Source: Bacteroidales bacterium
GTDB taxonomy: Bacteria > Bacteroidota > Bacteroidia > Bacteroidales > VadinHA17
DNA: 35,850 nt
Direction of reading: 5' to 3'
Assembly (NCBI GenBank): GCA_024762655.1
Contig: JANTHB010000034.1
Location: forward strand, 1-35,850
Positions 9,584-18,873 of this stretch are shown piece after piece. The notes below the pieces were generated by a model. That model did no database searches, was not told the origin of the DNA, and saw nothing but the letters and a program-made list of their open reading frames with translations. Position 1 is the stretch's first letter, and each line of letters begins with the position of its first letter. The translations under genes were made by a program, and so were the position numbers.

Positions 9584-11734
9584 ATGACAAAAAAGACTAA
9601 AAAACAGTATTCAACAAATGGAAAAATAAATAAGCAGGCTTTGAGAAACAAGGTAATCGGACTTTTTTCAAGCAAGCCTACCCGTACTTTTAATTACAAA
9701 CAAGTGGCATCGGCACTTGCAATAAAAGATGATCAGCAAAAAAGAGAAATAGAAAAGATCCTGAAAAAACTGAAAAAAGAGAAATATCTGGAGGAGATAA
9801 AACCCGGGAAATACAGACAGAAGAGTAAAGAAGGCTTTATTACAGGTATTGTTGACCTGACTGCTTTCGGCAGTGCATATGTAATCAGTGATGACCTGGA
9901 GGAGGATGTTTTTATCAGCCAGGCCAATCTGCATCATGCGCTTAACGGAGACAAGGTGAAGGTTTACCTGTTTGCCCGCCGTAAAAACCGTCGCCTCGAA
10001 GGAGAGGTGGTAGAGATCCTGGAACGTCACCGAAAGACGTTTGTGGGAACCGTTGAGATCACCGGAAACTTTGCCTTCCTGATCACAGACAACAGGCAAA
10101 TGCCTTATGATATATTTATACCCCTCTCGAAACTGAACGGAGCACAAAACGGCCAGAAAGCCATTGCCCGCATTACCGAATGGCCGGACAGGGTGAAAAA
10201 TCCCTTTGGCGAAATCGTCGAGGTGCTTGGTGAACCCGGAGAACATGAGGTGGAGATGCATGCTATCCTGGCCGAATTTGAGTTGCCCGCAACCTTTACG
10301 GAAGAAATTGAAAATGCAGCCAAAAAGATTAGTGATAAGATCAGAAATAAGGATCTGGAAGGACGGCGCGATTTCAGGCACGTAACAACGTTTACCATCG
10401 ATCCGGCAGATGCCAAAGATTTTGACGATGCTCTCTCGGTACGTTTTCTGCAGGATGGGAATATTGAAGTAGGCGTGCATATTGCAGATGTAACCCATTA
10501 TGTAACGCCGGGGAGTGTGCTCGACCTGGAGGCTTATGACAGGGCAACTTCGGTATATCTGGTCGATCGCGTGGTACCTATGCTGCCCGAAAGACTCTCC
10601 AACAATATCTGCTCACTGAATCCGCATGAAGACAAGCTTTGTTTTTCCGCCGTCTTTAAGATGTCGCCGGAAGCAAAGGTGCTGAAGACCTGGATCGGAA
10701 AAACCGTGATTAACTCCGACAGGCGTTTTACTTATGAAGAAGCCCAGGAAATTATCGAGATAAAAGAGGGAGAATTGTCAAAGGAATTACTCTCCTTGCA
10801 TAAGCTGGCTTCAATTTTACGGAAACAACGTTTTGCTCACGGATCCCTGGATATTGAAAGAGTGGAGGTGAAGTTTGAAATCGATGAAAAGGGAACCCCA
10901 CTGGGCGTGCTCTTCAAGATCAGCAAAGAGGCCAACCAACTGGTAGAAGAGTTTATGCTTCTGGCCAATAAAAAAGTGGCAGAGATGTTTGGGAAGACAG
11001 GGCCCGGGGAAAAAGAAAAAACTTTCGTGTATCGGATCCACGACCGGCCCAAAGAAGATAAACTGGAGGGTTTTACTCGTATTGCACGTAAGCTGGGTTA
11101 TGAAGTACATACCGAGAACAGAAGAGCTCTCTCGCGCTCGATGAACAAACTGATGAAACAGGTGATCGGCAAACCCGAACAAAACCTTATCGAAACGCTG
11201 GCTCTGCGGACGATGGCCAAAGCCGTTTATTCAACACACAATATCGGGCATTACGGACTGGCATTCGACTATTACACTCACTTTACCTCCCCCATACGCC
11301 GCTATCCCGACATGATGGTACACCGCTTGTTGCATGCTTATCAGAATGGTGCCAGGTCAGCCAGCGAAGAAGAGTATGAAGCAAGGTGCAGACACGCTTC
11401 CGAAATGGAACGCAGGTCTATAGATGCCGAAAGAGCTTCCATCAAATACAAACAGGTGGAATATCTGGCCGATAAGGTGGGCGAACAATATGAAGGAATC
11501 ATTACCGGGGTGACAGATTGGGGGATTTATGTGGAGATCAACGAGAACAAATGCGAAGGGATGATTGCCATCCGGGAACTGGCAGACGATTTTTATGAAC
11601 TGGACGAAGAAAATTTCACCATCATCGGCCGCAGAAAAGGCCGTAAATTCCAATTAGGCGACCCTGTCAGGGTGGAGATAGTCCGGGTGAACCTGGAGAA
11701 AAGACAACTGGATCTGGTGTTGGCTGAAGAGTAA
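9584..11734 (+). CDS. rnr: Ribonuclease R (3'-5' exoribonuclease)
   Basis: This processive exoribonuclease degrades structured RNA. The order of domains is a lysine-rich N terminus, a winged helix (about 20-80), cold-shock domains (about 83-220), the RNB catalytic domain (about 255-590) and an S1 domain (about 630-715, EGIITGVTDWGIYVEI). The metal-binding acidic cluster is D273..D276..D279-F-D281-D282 in IDPADAKDFDDAL. HFTSPIRRYPDMMVHRLLH is the conserved C-terminal RNB segment. At 716 aa it is complete. A GC hairpin, CCCCGG/CCGGGG (11735-11762), follows the stop, without a U tract. Confidence 0.96.
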   Translation: MTKKTKKQYSTNGKINKQALRNKVIGLFSSKPTRTFNYKQVASALAIKDDQQKREIEKILKKLKKEKYLEEIKPGKYRQKSKEGFITGIVDLTAFGSAYVISDDLEEDVFISQANLHHALNGDKVKVYLFARRKNRRLEGEVVEILERHRKTFVGTVEITGNFAFLITDNRQMPYDIFIPLSKLNGAQNGQKAIARITEWPDRVKNPFGEIVEVLGEPGEHEVEMHAILAEFELPATFTEEIENAAKKISDKIRNKDLEGRRDFRHVTTFTIDPADAKDFDDALSVRFLQDGNIEVGVHIADVTHYVTPGSVLDLEAYDRATSVYLVDRVVPMLPERLSNNICSLNPHEDKLCFSAVFKMSPEAKVLKTWIGKTVINSDRRFTYEEAQEIIEIKEGELSKELLSLHKLASILRKQRFAHGSLDIERVEVKFEIDEKGTPLGVLFKISKEANQLVEEFMLLANKKVAEMFGKTGPGEKEKTFVYRIHDRPKEDKLEGFTRIARKLGYEVHTENRRALSRSMNKLMKQVIGKPEQNLIETLALRTMAKAVYSTHNIGHYGLAFDYYTHFTSPIRRYPDMMVHRLLHAYQNGARSASEEEYEARCRHASEMERRSIDAERASIKYKQVEYLADKVGEQYEGIITGVTDWGIYVEINENKCEGMIAIRELADDFYELDEENFTIIGRRKGRKFQLGDPVRVEIVRVNLEKRQLDLVLAEE

Positions 11735-11762
11735 CCCCGGGACTGGCAATCCACATCCGGGG
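11735..11762 (+). terminator. GC hairpin after rnr, weak terminator candidate
   Basis: CCCCGG (11735-11740) pairs with CCGGGG (11757-11762) around a 16-nt loop, immediately after the rnr stop. No U tract follows, so termination here is uncertain. Confidence 0.3.
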
Positions 11763-11798
11763 GTGAGGAAAAGGTGAACATTTCATGTACTGAAACAA

Positions 11799-12422
11799 AT
11801 GTATACAGGGTTGAGAAATACGCGTTATCCGGGACATAGAAGACAACTTCGCAGGGAGATTATCCGTGTGGCCAGCGAGGTATTTGCCCGTTTCGGATAC
11901 CGGAAAACCACCGTGGAAGATATCGCCAACAGGTTGCACATGGTGAAAAGTTCCCTGTACTATTATTTCAGGGGGAAAGACGATATTTTTAACGCTGTTG
12001 TGGATTGTGAAGCCAAAAAGATCCGTAATAAACTGACAGATATCCTGGAGCAAAATGATGATCCGCGTACCCGTCTGCGGAAATATATCGTCGCACGCAT
12101 GCAGGCGATGCATGATATTTCTCTTACCTATTCCTCCATCTTTGATCCGGCACTGGTTCATTATGATTTTATTGAAAATGTGCGGAAAAAATACGATCGT
12201 CTTGAGCACTATACCATTCGCAGGATTCTGGAAGAAGGAATAAGCCGGGGTGTCTTTACCGATCAGGATCCGTCGCTTGCATCCACCGTCATTTGCAAAG
12301 CCATGAAAGGATTGGAGATCCCTCTTTTCTGGCGGGAAAAAGAAGGACAGGACTTTCATCATGTGGAGAACCTGGTGCATTTGTTGTTTTATGGACTGGT
12401 AAAAAGACAGGTGTTGAAGTGA
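11799..12422 (+). CDS. TetR/AcrR-family transcriptional regulator
   Basis: A 207-aa one-component repressor. The N-terminal helix-turn-helix covers about residues 17-65: IIRVASEVFARFGYRKTTVEDIANRLHMVKSSLYYYFRGKDDIFNAVV, cut here by domain order as AEVFARFGY-like helix 1, TTVEDIA helix 2 and SSLYYYF recognition helix. The C-terminal ligand-binding half is divergent and does not identify the inducer. It lies 64 bases after rnr. The DUF2147 gene behind it has its own promoter-like sequence. The target genes are unknown; the nearby lipid gene at 16565 is possible but unsupported. Confidence 0.9.
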   Translation: MYTGLRNTRYPGHRRQLRREIIRVASEVFARFGYRKTTVEDIANRLHMVKSSLYYYFRGKDDIFNAVVDCEAKKIRNKLTDILEQNDDPRTRLRKYIVARMQAMHDISLTYSSIFDPALVHYDFIENVRKKYDRLEHYTIRRILEEGISRGVFTDQDPSLASTVICKAMKGLEIPLFWREKEGQDFHHVENLVHLLFYGLVKRQVLK

Positions 12423-12442
12423 TTTTCCCGAAACAGATTGTG

Positions 12443-12471
12443 TTTCCTCTGAAAAAATTTATGTAGGTTTG
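12443..12471 (+). promoter_or_regulatory. Promoter of the DUF2147 gene
   Basis: TAGGTTTG (12464-12471) matches the Bacteroidota -7 consensus TAnnTTTG. TTTC (12443-12446) stands 17 bases upstream as a one-mismatch -33 box. It is 29 bases before the start codon. Confidence 0.5.
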
Positions 12472-12500
12472 TAAACGAAACGTAACAAAAATCAAAGTAT

Positions 12501-12932
12501 ATGAAAACATTGTTTGTCATTTCTTTTATGCTGATGGGTCTCGCTCTCCAGGCACAAAATGCAGATGTGATTCTGGGAAAATGGTACAACGAAGAAAAAG
12601 ATGCCATCATCAAAATTTACAAGGAGGACGGGAAATTTACGGGCAAGATCGTATGGCTTAAGGAGCCGTTCAAGGATGGGAAACCCAAAGTGGATGATAA
12701 AAATCCCGATCCCAAACTGCAAACAAGACCGGTGATGGGCATGAAATTGTTTTGGGGCTTCACCTACGACCCGGACGAAAAGGAATGGACCGACGGAAGA
12801 ATCTATGATCCCAAAAGTGGCAAGACCTATGATTGCTATATGTGGATGGAGGGCCGTGACCTGAAAATCAAAGGATATGTCATGGGGATGAAATTCCTCG
12901 GCCGTAAAACCACTTGGACAAGAGCAGAGTAA
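12501..12932 (+). CDS. DUF2147 domain protein, secreted
   Basis: A 143-aa protein with an N-terminal signal peptide (MKTLFVISFMLMGLALQAQ, cleavage likely near residue 19). A beta-rich domain of the DUF2147 type follows: GKWYNEEKDAIIKIYK at the front, then GKIVWLKEPF, GGRIYDP-like DGRIYDPKSGKTYDCYMWM and LKIKGYVMGMKFLGR at the end. The family is common in Bacteroidota and its biochemical role is not established. The protein should sit in the periplasm. It converges on cysS. Confidence 0.88.
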   Translation: MKTLFVISFMLMGLALQAQNADVILGKWYNEEKDAIIKIYKEDGKFTGKIVWLKEPFKDGKPKVDDKNPDPKLQTRPVMGMKLFWGFTYDPDEKEWTDGRIYDPKSGKTYDCYMWMEGRDLKIKGYVMGMKFLGRKTTWTRAE

Positions 12933-12986
12933 TCGTTCGGAGTTCAGGATTCTCCGGTGTGATGACTATGAACCGGGAACCGGGAA

Positions 12987-14444
12987 CTACTTCCATTCCC
13001 ATTCGTATCCTCCGGGAACATCTTTCACCACGATTCCCAGTCCGGACAACATGTTCCGTATTTTATCGGCGGTCTCAAAGTCTTTTTTCTCTTTAGCTTC
13101 CATGCGGATATCGAGGATAAGACGGATAAGGTCGTCGGCGGCACTCTCCTGTGCCGGTTTATCTTCCTGTTTAAGCCCCAGGATGTCATAAACAAAAGTG
13201 GCAAAGAGCTTTTTCATTTTCTCCAGGTCTTCAGCCGTCAGGCTTCCTTTGCCGGAGGCGACCAGATGGATTTGTTTAACGCCTTCAAAGAGATGGGAGA
13301 TCAATACCGGGGTGTTCAGGTCGTCATCCAGGGCTTCATGGCATTTATTGTATAATTCCTCCGGGTCATAAGTGCTTGTAGCGGAAGCTTCGATCTTTTC
13401 CAGCGTTTCCATGCCGTCGAAGAGACGTTCCAGCCCTTTTTCCGAAGCCTGGACAGCCCGGTTGGAAAAATCGAGCGTGCTGCGGTAATGGGCTTGCAGG
13501 ATGAAAAAACGTACCGCCATGGGCGAGTAGGCTTTTTCCAGCAATTTGTGATCCCCCGAGAACAGTTCGTTGAGAGAGATGGCGTTTCCCAGGGACTTTC
13601 CCATCTTCTGGCCGTTGATGGTGATCAGGTTATTGTGCATCCAGTATCGCACCGATTCTTTGCCCAGGGCGGCGGTGGACTGGGCGATCTCACATTCATG
13701 GTGCGGAAACAACAGATCCATACCTCCTCCGTGAATATCAAAGGTGTCCCCCAGATATTTGGTACTCATCGTAGAGCATTCGATATGCCAGCCCGGGTAC
13801 CCTTCGCTCCACCGGGAAGGCCATTTCATGATGTGACCGGGTGTGGCTTTTTTCCACAAGGCAAAATCATAAGGATGTCTTTTTTCTTCCTGTCCTTCCA
13901 GGTCACGTGTATTGCTGATAAGGTCTTCCAGTTTCCGTCCCGAGAGTTTGCCGTAATGATGATCCCGGTTGTATTTCTCTACGTCAAAATAGATGGATCC
14001 GTTGGATTCATAGGCATAACCGTTTTTCAGAATCTTCTCGGTAAAGAGCTGTTGTTCGATAATGTGGCCCGAAGCATGAGGCTCTATATCCGGAGGCAAT
14101 GTGTTGAGCTGCTCCATGTTGTGATGGTAGCCATTGGTGTAACGTTGTACGATCTCCATGGGCTCCAGCTCCTCCAGCCGGGCACGTTTGCCTATTTTAT
14201 CTTCCCCGAAATCGGCATCATTCTCCAAGTGTCCCACATCGGTGATATTGCGCACATAACGCACTTTGTAACCCAGATGTTTCAGATAACGATACAGCAG
14301 ATCGAAAGTGATCGCTGCCCGTGCATGACCCAGGTGGGCATCCCCGTAAACCGTAGGACCGCATACGTACATCCCTACGTGTGGAGGGTTGATGGGTTTA
14401 AACTCCTCTTTGTGGCGCGAAAGTGTATTGTATATCTTCAACAT
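12987..14444 (-). CDS. cysS: Cysteinyl-tRNA synthetase
   Basis: A class I aminoacyl-tRNA synthetase charging tRNA-Cys, 485 aa. The HIGH motif is H37-L-G-H40 and the KMSKS motif is KMGKS (280-284). The zinc site that selects cysteine fits Cys28 (YVCGPTVY), Cys223 (IECSTM), His248 and Glu252 (HHECE). The C-terminal region (about 340-485) is the DALR and anticodon-binding part. The long open frame on the opposite strand (13488-14570) is an antisense shadow. A terminator upstream (14527-14558) insulates it from the lactonase-like gene. Confidence 0.97.
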   Translation of the reverse strand: MLKIYNTLSRHKEEFKPINPPHVGMYVCGPTVYGDAHLGHARAAITFDLLYRYLKHLGYKVRYVRNITDVGHLENDADFGEDKIGKRARLEELEPMEIVQRYTNGYHHNMEQLNTLPPDIEPHASGHIIEQQLFTEKILKNGYAYESNGSIYFDVEKYNRDHHYGKLSGRKLEDLISNTRDLEGQEEKRHPYDFALWKKATPGHIMKWPSRWSEGYPGWHIECSTMSTKYLGDTFDIHGGGMDLLFPHHECEIAQSTAALGKESVRYWMHNNLITINGQKMGKSLGNAISLNELFSGDHKLLEKAYSPMAVRFFILQAHYRSTLDFSNRAVQASEKGLERLFDGMETLEKIEASATSTYDPEELYNKCHEALDDDLNTPVLISHLFEGVKQIHLVASGKGSLTAEDLEKMKKLFATFVYDILGLKQEDKPAQESAADDLIRLILDIRMEAKEKKDFETADKIRNMLSGLGIVVKDVPGGYEWEWK

Positions 14445-14526
14445 GACCGGCTCCCTTTCTCAAATGAAATGCAAAATTACAAAAATACCCGGAATATAAG
14501 TGAGAAGGATAAAGTATGTGACCGGC

Positions 14527-14558
14527 TAAAAAATAAAGCCAGGTTTTTGACGCCTGGC
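14527..14558 (-). terminator. Rho-independent terminator of the lactonase-like gene
   Basis: Read on the - strand, GCCAGG (14558-14553) and CCTGGC (14543-14538) form a 6-bp stem with a 9-nt loop, followed by TTTATTTTTTA. It lies 72 bases past the stop of the gene at 14630-15781 and upstream of cysS. Confidence 0.75.
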
Positions 14559-14629
14559 TGCCCTGATTGAATCAAGTATATGTGGAAGATTGCCTGTTGG
14601 TGAATAAAGATCAAAATCTGTGCCAAAAC

Positions 14630-15781
14630 TTATTTTATGGGGATAAAAACAGCACATACCGGTTTGGGAACCTTGATCCTGACATTGGTCCTTTGCAATC
14701 TCCCATCTTTCTTTCTCTTGAATATCACTATGTTGCCGGAATCCTGATTCAGCACCAATAAAAATTTCTCCGTAGGATCCAGGGTGAAAAAACGGGGTGT
14801 TTTACCTCCGCAGGGGTAGTCCCCTGCATGGACAAGATGCCCCTTCTCCCCGATGTGAAAAAAGGCGATGCTGTTATGGCCGCGGTTGGAGGCATACAGA
14901 TATTTTCCGTCGCGGGTGATCTGTAACTCGGCACCGGTATTGCCTGCTTTCCGGGCGCCCTGGGGAAGCAGGGAGACCTGTTGTGTCTTTTTCCAGGTCT
15001 TCCGGTCGGCAGATACCGTAAACACGGTAATCCCCGAACCCATTTCCTGCAAAACATAGAGAGATTTTTCATCCGGAGAAAAAGCCATATGACGGGGTCC
15101 TGATCCGGGGGTCATCTCTAAAAAAGGAGTAGTCCACGGGGCCAGCTTCCCTGTTTGCGCTTTTATCTGATAAATAAACACCTTGTCCAGGCCCAGATCC
15201 GGCACATATAGCAGGTCCAGAGAAGGATCCATGACCACCTCGTGAGCATGCGGGCCTTTTTGCCGGTCGGGATTGATGCTGCACCCGTAATGACGTACGA
15301 GATCGGTACGTTTGCCGACGTTTCCGTCAGGTCCGACCGGAAAAACCGTGATGCTTCCCCCGCCGTAGTTGGCCGTGAACAAAAGTTTGCCGGTATGGTC
15401 CAGCGTAAGATGACAGGGCCCGTTGCTGCCGGTAAGCTCCTGGCCCAGTAAATTCAGGTTGCCGGTGTTGCGGTTGACAAAAAAAGCCGCTACCGCCCCT
15501 CCCTTGTTCTGGTCCTCCGCAACCAGTTCGCTGACAGCATATAGATGCGTCTGGTCCTTGTCCGTGACAAGAAAAGAAGGATTTTCCACCCCGCTGATGA
15601 CGGATTGATAGGTAACCGTGCCGCTGTCTGCAGAAAAACGGTACAGGTAAATCCCCTTACCTCCGTCTTTCGCCAGCGTGTAAGTGCCTACATACATGTA
15701 ATAATCCTGTGCCCGAAGAAGGGACAAGCCCGGGTATAACAAAATGGCAGCAAAAAAGACAAATAATGTTTTTCTAAACAT
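14630..15781 (-). CDS. Lactonase-fold seven-bladed beta-propeller protein (6-phosphogluconolactonase-like), secreted
   Basis: A 383-aa protein with a signal peptide (MFRKTLFVFFAAILLYPGLSLLRAQ), so it is exported. The mature part begins YYMYVGTYT and carries repeated propeller-blade strands such as GPCHLTLDHTGKLLFTANYGGG, GPRHMAFSPDEKSLYVLQEM and ELQITRDGKYLYASNRGHNSIA. These fit the lactonase family (PF10282) that includes cytosolic Pgl. Because it is exported, the substrate is unlikely to be 6-phosphogluconolactone, and another sugar lactone is more plausible. It is flanked by a hairpin upstream and an intrinsic terminator downstream, so it appears to be a single-gene unit. Confidence 0.87.
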   Translation of the reverse strand: MFRKTLFVFFAAILLYPGLSLLRAQDYYMYVGTYTLAKDGGKGIYLYRFSADSGTVTYQSVISGVENPSFLVTDKDQTHLYAVSELVAEDQNKGGAVAAFFVNRNTGNLNLLGQELTGSNGPCHLTLDHTGKLLFTANYGGGSITVFPVGPDGNVGKRTDLVRHYGCSINPDRQKGPHAHEVVMDPSLDLLYVPDLGLDKVFIYQIKAQTGKLAPWTTPFLEMTPGSGPRHMAFSPDEKSLYVLQEMGSGITVFTVSADRKTWKKTQQVSLLPQGARKAGNTGAELQITRDGKYLYASNRGHNSIAFFHIGEKGHLVHAGDYPCGGKTPRFFTLDPTEKFLLVLNQDSGNIVIFKRKKDGRLQRTNVRIKVPKPVCAVFIPIK

Positions 15782-15802
15782 GATATAAAAGTTTTGTTAG
15801 CG

Positions 15803-15829
15803 TTAAGCAGCCCTGACGGGCTGCCTTAA
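15803..15829 (-). terminator. Hairpin between ispD and the lactonase-like gene
   Basis: TTAAG-CAGCCC (15803-15813), loop TGAC, and GGGCTG-C-CTTAA (15818-15829) form an 11-bp stem with one bulge. No long U run follows on either strand. It may end the fadD-ispD transcript or act in the leader of the next gene. Confidence 0.45.
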
Positions 15830-15856
15830 AAAGTTTGCTCATTGTTGGTTTCCATA

Positions 15857-16552
15857 TTAAATTCCTGCTTCCTTTTTTTTGGGAGACCCGCTTAACAGCA
15901 TGCCGGCTATTTGCAGGTCAAATTCCGTCGTGATTTTCATGTTTCTTTTCTCTCCTTCCACCAGATGAACGGGTTCCCCAAGGGTTTCGATCACGGTGGC
16001 CTCGTCGGTAAATTCGGGCCGGTATTCCTGGCGAAAAGCTTTTTTCAGAAGAGGTGTCGGGAAAATCTGGGGAGTCTGGACATAACGGACCCTGTTTCTG
16101 TCCAGAGGCCGGTTTCCTTCGGGGGTGAGGATACGCAAAGAATCGGTGGCAGGCAATACCGGAATGGCATTCCCCTTTTCACGGGCTGTCCGGAATGTTC
16201 TTTCGATCAGCGCGGGAGAAACCAACGGACGGCTGGCATCATGGACCGCCGTAAACCCTTCTTCGGAGATCAGAGCCAGACCGTTCCGTACCGAATGAAA
16301 CCGTGTCTCACCACCGGAAGTTATTTTATAATTCAATGAATGAGAAAATCTGTGGATTTCTTTCTGCCAGTGAGTGATCCAGTCTTTATGCAATACCAGG
16401 ATGACCGGCATGCCGGGATCATAGTTATGAAAAGCCTGCAACGTATGCCACAACACCGGATAATCGCCAAGCATTAAAAACTGTTTGGGGACCAGTTGTC
16501 CCATGCGCTTTCCTTCCCCTCCGGCCACTATAATTACTGAATCTCCCTGCAT
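15857..16552 (-). CDS. ispD: 2-C-methyl-D-erythritol 4-phosphate cytidylyltransferase
   Basis: The third enzyme of the MEP isoprenoid pathway, joining CTP and MEP. At 231 aa it has the family length. The nucleotide-binding loop is AGGEGKRMG near residues 10-18, with PKQF just after. AVHDASRPLVS carries the conserved DxxRP segment, and RNRVRYVQTPQIF and FTDEATVIE are typical C-terminal family motifs. It starts 12 bases after the acyl-CoA synthetase stop and is probably co-transcribed with it. Confidence 0.95.
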   Translation of the reverse strand: MQGDSVIIVAGGEGKRMGQLVPKQFLMLGDYPVLWHTLQAFHNYDPGMPVILVLHKDWITHWQKEIHRFSHSLNYKITSGGETRFHSVRNGLALISEEGFTAVHDASRPLVSPALIERTFRTAREKGNAIPVLPATDSLRILTPEGNRPLDRNRVRYVQTPQIFPTPLLKKAFRQEYRPEFTDEATVIETLGEPVHLVEGEKRNMKITTEFDLQIAGMLLSGSPKKKEAGI

Positions 16553-16564
16553 GAATAAAAGAGA

Positions 16565-18217
16565 TTATTTATACAAGACTCTTTTGATATTGCGCTTGGG
16601 GGTTCGCTGAAAATCATCCTTCATGACCTCCACTTTGGAAATCTGCATAAAGGAAGCCAGCTCCCTGTTGGCTTCTTTTCGTATATCGTCCAGCACCCTG
16701 AGTACTTCCTCGTCTGTCGTTATCCCCTGTTTTTTTAACTGTTCAAAATCGGGATAGACCAACGCTACGACCTTGTGGTCACGACCTACCACCAGGGCTT
16801 CTGAAACAAGAGGATGATTGTTCAGCACAGCCTCAACTTCTTCGGGATAAATGTTTTGTCCCGAAGGTCCCAGGATCATATTTTTGCTTCTGCCGCGAAT
16901 GAAAATATTCTGCTCCCGGTCCATGGTGCCCAGATCACCGGTATGAAGCCATCCGTCGGGTTCCAGTACCTCCCGGGTGGCTTTTTCGTTTTTATAGTAA
17001 CCATCCATAACGTTGTCTCCTTTTACCAGTATTTCACCGGCCTCGTTTTCCGGGTCGTCCGAGTCAATCTTTACCTCCAGGGTATCTACCGGACGTCCGC
17101 AGGAGAACAACTTGCGTGTGTTCCACGAAGCATAGCTGATCAAAGGCCCGCATTCGGTCATGCCGTATCCGACCGTAAACGGGAATTTTATTTTGTGGAA
17201 GAATATTTCCGCTTCCGGATTGAAAGCTGCTCCGCCGATGACAAGTTCCCTGAAATTACCGCCGAACACCTGGTAAATCTTTTTGTTTACGACATTGTAC
17301 AGGATCTTATTGATAAGCGGCACCTTTAAAAGAATGCGCATGGCAGGTTTTTCCAGGGAGGGAACGATCTGTTTTTTGTAAATCTTCTCAATCACCAGGG
17401 GCACCGAGAGGATCAGCCGGGGTCTTATCTCCGCAAAAGCCTTGGTGATGATCTTCGGAGAAGGAGTCTTGGTCAGAAAAGTAATATGACATCCCAGGGT
17501 GAAAGGAAAAAGAAACTCAAAGGCACACCCGTAAGCATGGGCCAACGGCAGGAAAGAGACAATACGGTCGCCGGGATCCAGAGGCATGTGACGATGGGCA
17601 AACCGCACATTGGCAGCCAGCGAATTATGTGACAGCATAACCCCTTTTGAGTTGCCGGTGGTGCCGGAGGTATAACTGATCACGGCCAGCTTGTCATTGT
17701 TGATCTCCGGAAAGTCCAGGTCTTCCCTGCGATATCCCTCAGGGTAAGCTTGCTGAAACAGATCATCCCATTGCCCGAAGAAAGCGGTGACCTTGTCGTC
17801 GGTAGTCTGCAACAGCGAAAAATCTTCCAGGTTAACGACCGTCTTAACCTGTGGAAAAGAGGAAGAATCCAATGGTTCAAACAGGTTCTCCTCGGCGAAG
17901 AGAATTTTTGAGTCGGAGTGATCCACAAGTTTCTGAATATCTTCCGGCCTGAAATCGGGTAACAGCGGAACAATGATCCCCCCATACGTGACCGTGGCCA
18001 GATAAACCACAGCCCAGTGGACCGAATTTTTTCCGATCAGAGCGACCTTGTCCCCTTCTGTAATGCCGTTTTCACGGTAAAAAAGATGGATTCTGGCCAT
18101 CAGAACGGCGATCTCACGGTAGGTGAAATCTTTTCCCATGTAATTGGAAAGGGCTTTGATCTCCCATCCTTTTTCGATGCCGTCACGGATGTAATTAACC
18201 AATGTCTCTTTAAGCAT
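16565..18217 (-). CDS. AMP-binding long-chain fatty-acid--CoA ligase (acyl-CoA synthetase)
   Basis: A 550-aa adenylate-forming enzyme that activates a fatty acid via acyl-AMP. The AMP-binding P-loop is YTSGTTGNSKGVMLSH. The next motifs are GYGMTECGPLISY and DGWLHTGDLGTMD, with the C-terminal hinge and lysine region at IRGRSKNMILGPSGQNIYPEEVE and the final TPKRNIKRVLY. It has no signal peptide or transmembrane segment. The family does not reveal chain length. It leads a likely two-gene unit with ispD. Confidence 0.9.
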   Translation of the reverse strand: MLKETLVNYIRDGIEKGWEIKALSNYMGKDFTYREIAVLMARIHLFYRENGITEGDKVALIGKNSVHWAVVYLATVTYGGIIVPLLPDFRPEDIQKLVDHSDSKILFAEENLFEPLDSSSFPQVKTVVNLEDFSLLQTTDDKVTAFFGQWDDLFQQAYPEGYRREDLDFPEINNDKLAVISYTSGTTGNSKGVMLSHNSLAANVRFAHRHMPLDPGDRIVSFLPLAHAYGCAFEFLFPFTLGCHITFLTKTPSPKIITKAFAEIRPRLILSVPLVIEKIYKKQIVPSLEKPAMRILLKVPLINKILYNVVNKKIYQVFGGNFRELVIGGAAFNPEAEIFFHKIKFPFTVGYGMTECGPLISYASWNTRKLFSCGRPVDTLEVKIDSDDPENEAGEILVKGDNVMDGYYKNEKATREVLEPDGWLHTGDLGTMDREQNIFIRGRSKNMILGPSGQNIYPEEVEAVLNNHPLVSEALVVGRDHKVVALVYPDFEQLKKQGITTDEEVLRVLDDIRKEANRELASFMQISKVEVMKDDFQRTPKRNIKRVLYK

Positions 18218-18354
18218 GATTATGTTTCTTTAGTCATTTTTTGTAAAGGTAAAAATACTTGTGTATTTTATCAACTCTTTTCCCCCCTGCCTGCACAAGG
18301 GTCCTGAAGGGGGATCCGTCAGAGGAAATATCTCAGGGAGAAGAACAGGTATAT

Positions 18355-18756
18355 TCAATCATAGAGGGCCAGTATCTGAAAATACATTATAAAATAAAAC
18401 ACAACAATGGCCAGGTGGAAAAGGGAAAAAGTCCAGTTGTAAAGATGTCTTTTATGCCTGATCTTTTTCCGTACCAACATGATGATGGTGGGAAGAAACA
18501 GGGAGAGAAAGACCAGTATCAGACGAACCGTATTGTAGTATTCGTCGAGATTCTTCTGATAAAAAGCCAAAAAATAAAAAAAGGCAAGGACAACAAAAAG
18601 ATAGATCAGATAACTTACTTTCATAAAAAGATAGGAAAACTTGTGTTTGCGATGGGGCAGATAAGGGCGTAAAAGTACAAGGGCCAGGAAATATAAAACC
18701 CCAAATCCGGCAATAAGTAATATCCTGATTAATATTTGTGTTCCTCCGGGATGCAT
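18355..18756 (-). CDS. Small integral membrane protein of unknown function
   Basis: 133 aa with four hydrophobic segments at about residues 8-27, 45-66, 75-95 and 108-130, separated by short basic loops (RPYLPHRKHK, VRKKIRHKRH). No family is recognised. The start is supported by an unusually good Shine-Dalgarno (AGGAGG, 6 bases before ATG) and a well-placed promoter upstream. It lies between a ROK kinase and an acyl-CoA synthetase on the same strand, without evident functional link. Confidence 0.75.
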   Translation of the reverse strand: MHPGGTQILIRILLIAGFGVLYFLALVLLRPYLPHRKHKFSYLFMKVSYLIYLFVVLAFFYFLAFYQKNLDEYYNTVRLILVFLSLFLPTIIMLVRKKIRHKRHLYNWTFSLFHLAIVVFYFIMYFQILALYD

Positions 18757-18789
18757 GCCTGCCTCCTGTTAAATATGAATCACAAGATA

Positions 18790-18820
18790 CAAAAATATTG
18801 GGATACCGGGATAGCGCAAT
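18790..18820 (-). promoter_or_regulatory. Promoter of the small membrane protein gene
   Basis: On the - strand, ATTG is followed after 19 bases by TATTTTTG, matching the Bacteroidota TTTG/TAnnTTTG pattern with one mismatch in the -33 box. It lies 34 bases before the start. Confidence 0.6.
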
Positions 18821-18873
18821 GAAGAGAACGCTGTATTGTGCTGCTGACAACAGGCTGTCAGAAATTTCTTTAT

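Noticed and set aside
13488-14570. 360-aa open frame on the + strand
   Set aside because: Fully antisense to cysS, which has all synthetase motifs; the translation has no recognisable domain.
14567-14761. 64-aa + strand frame between the terminator and the lactonase-like gene
   Set aside because: It overlaps the lactonase-like gene's 3' end, has no ribosome site and no recognisable features.
18452-18850. 132-aa - strand frame overlapping the small membrane protein
   Set aside because: The frame at 18355-18756 has regular membrane segments, a good Shine-Dalgarno and a promoter; the other frame has none.
18844-18861. CTGACA/TGTCAG hairpin after the first ROK kinase
   Set aside because: A 6-bp stem with no U tract on the relevant strand, so not supported as a terminator.
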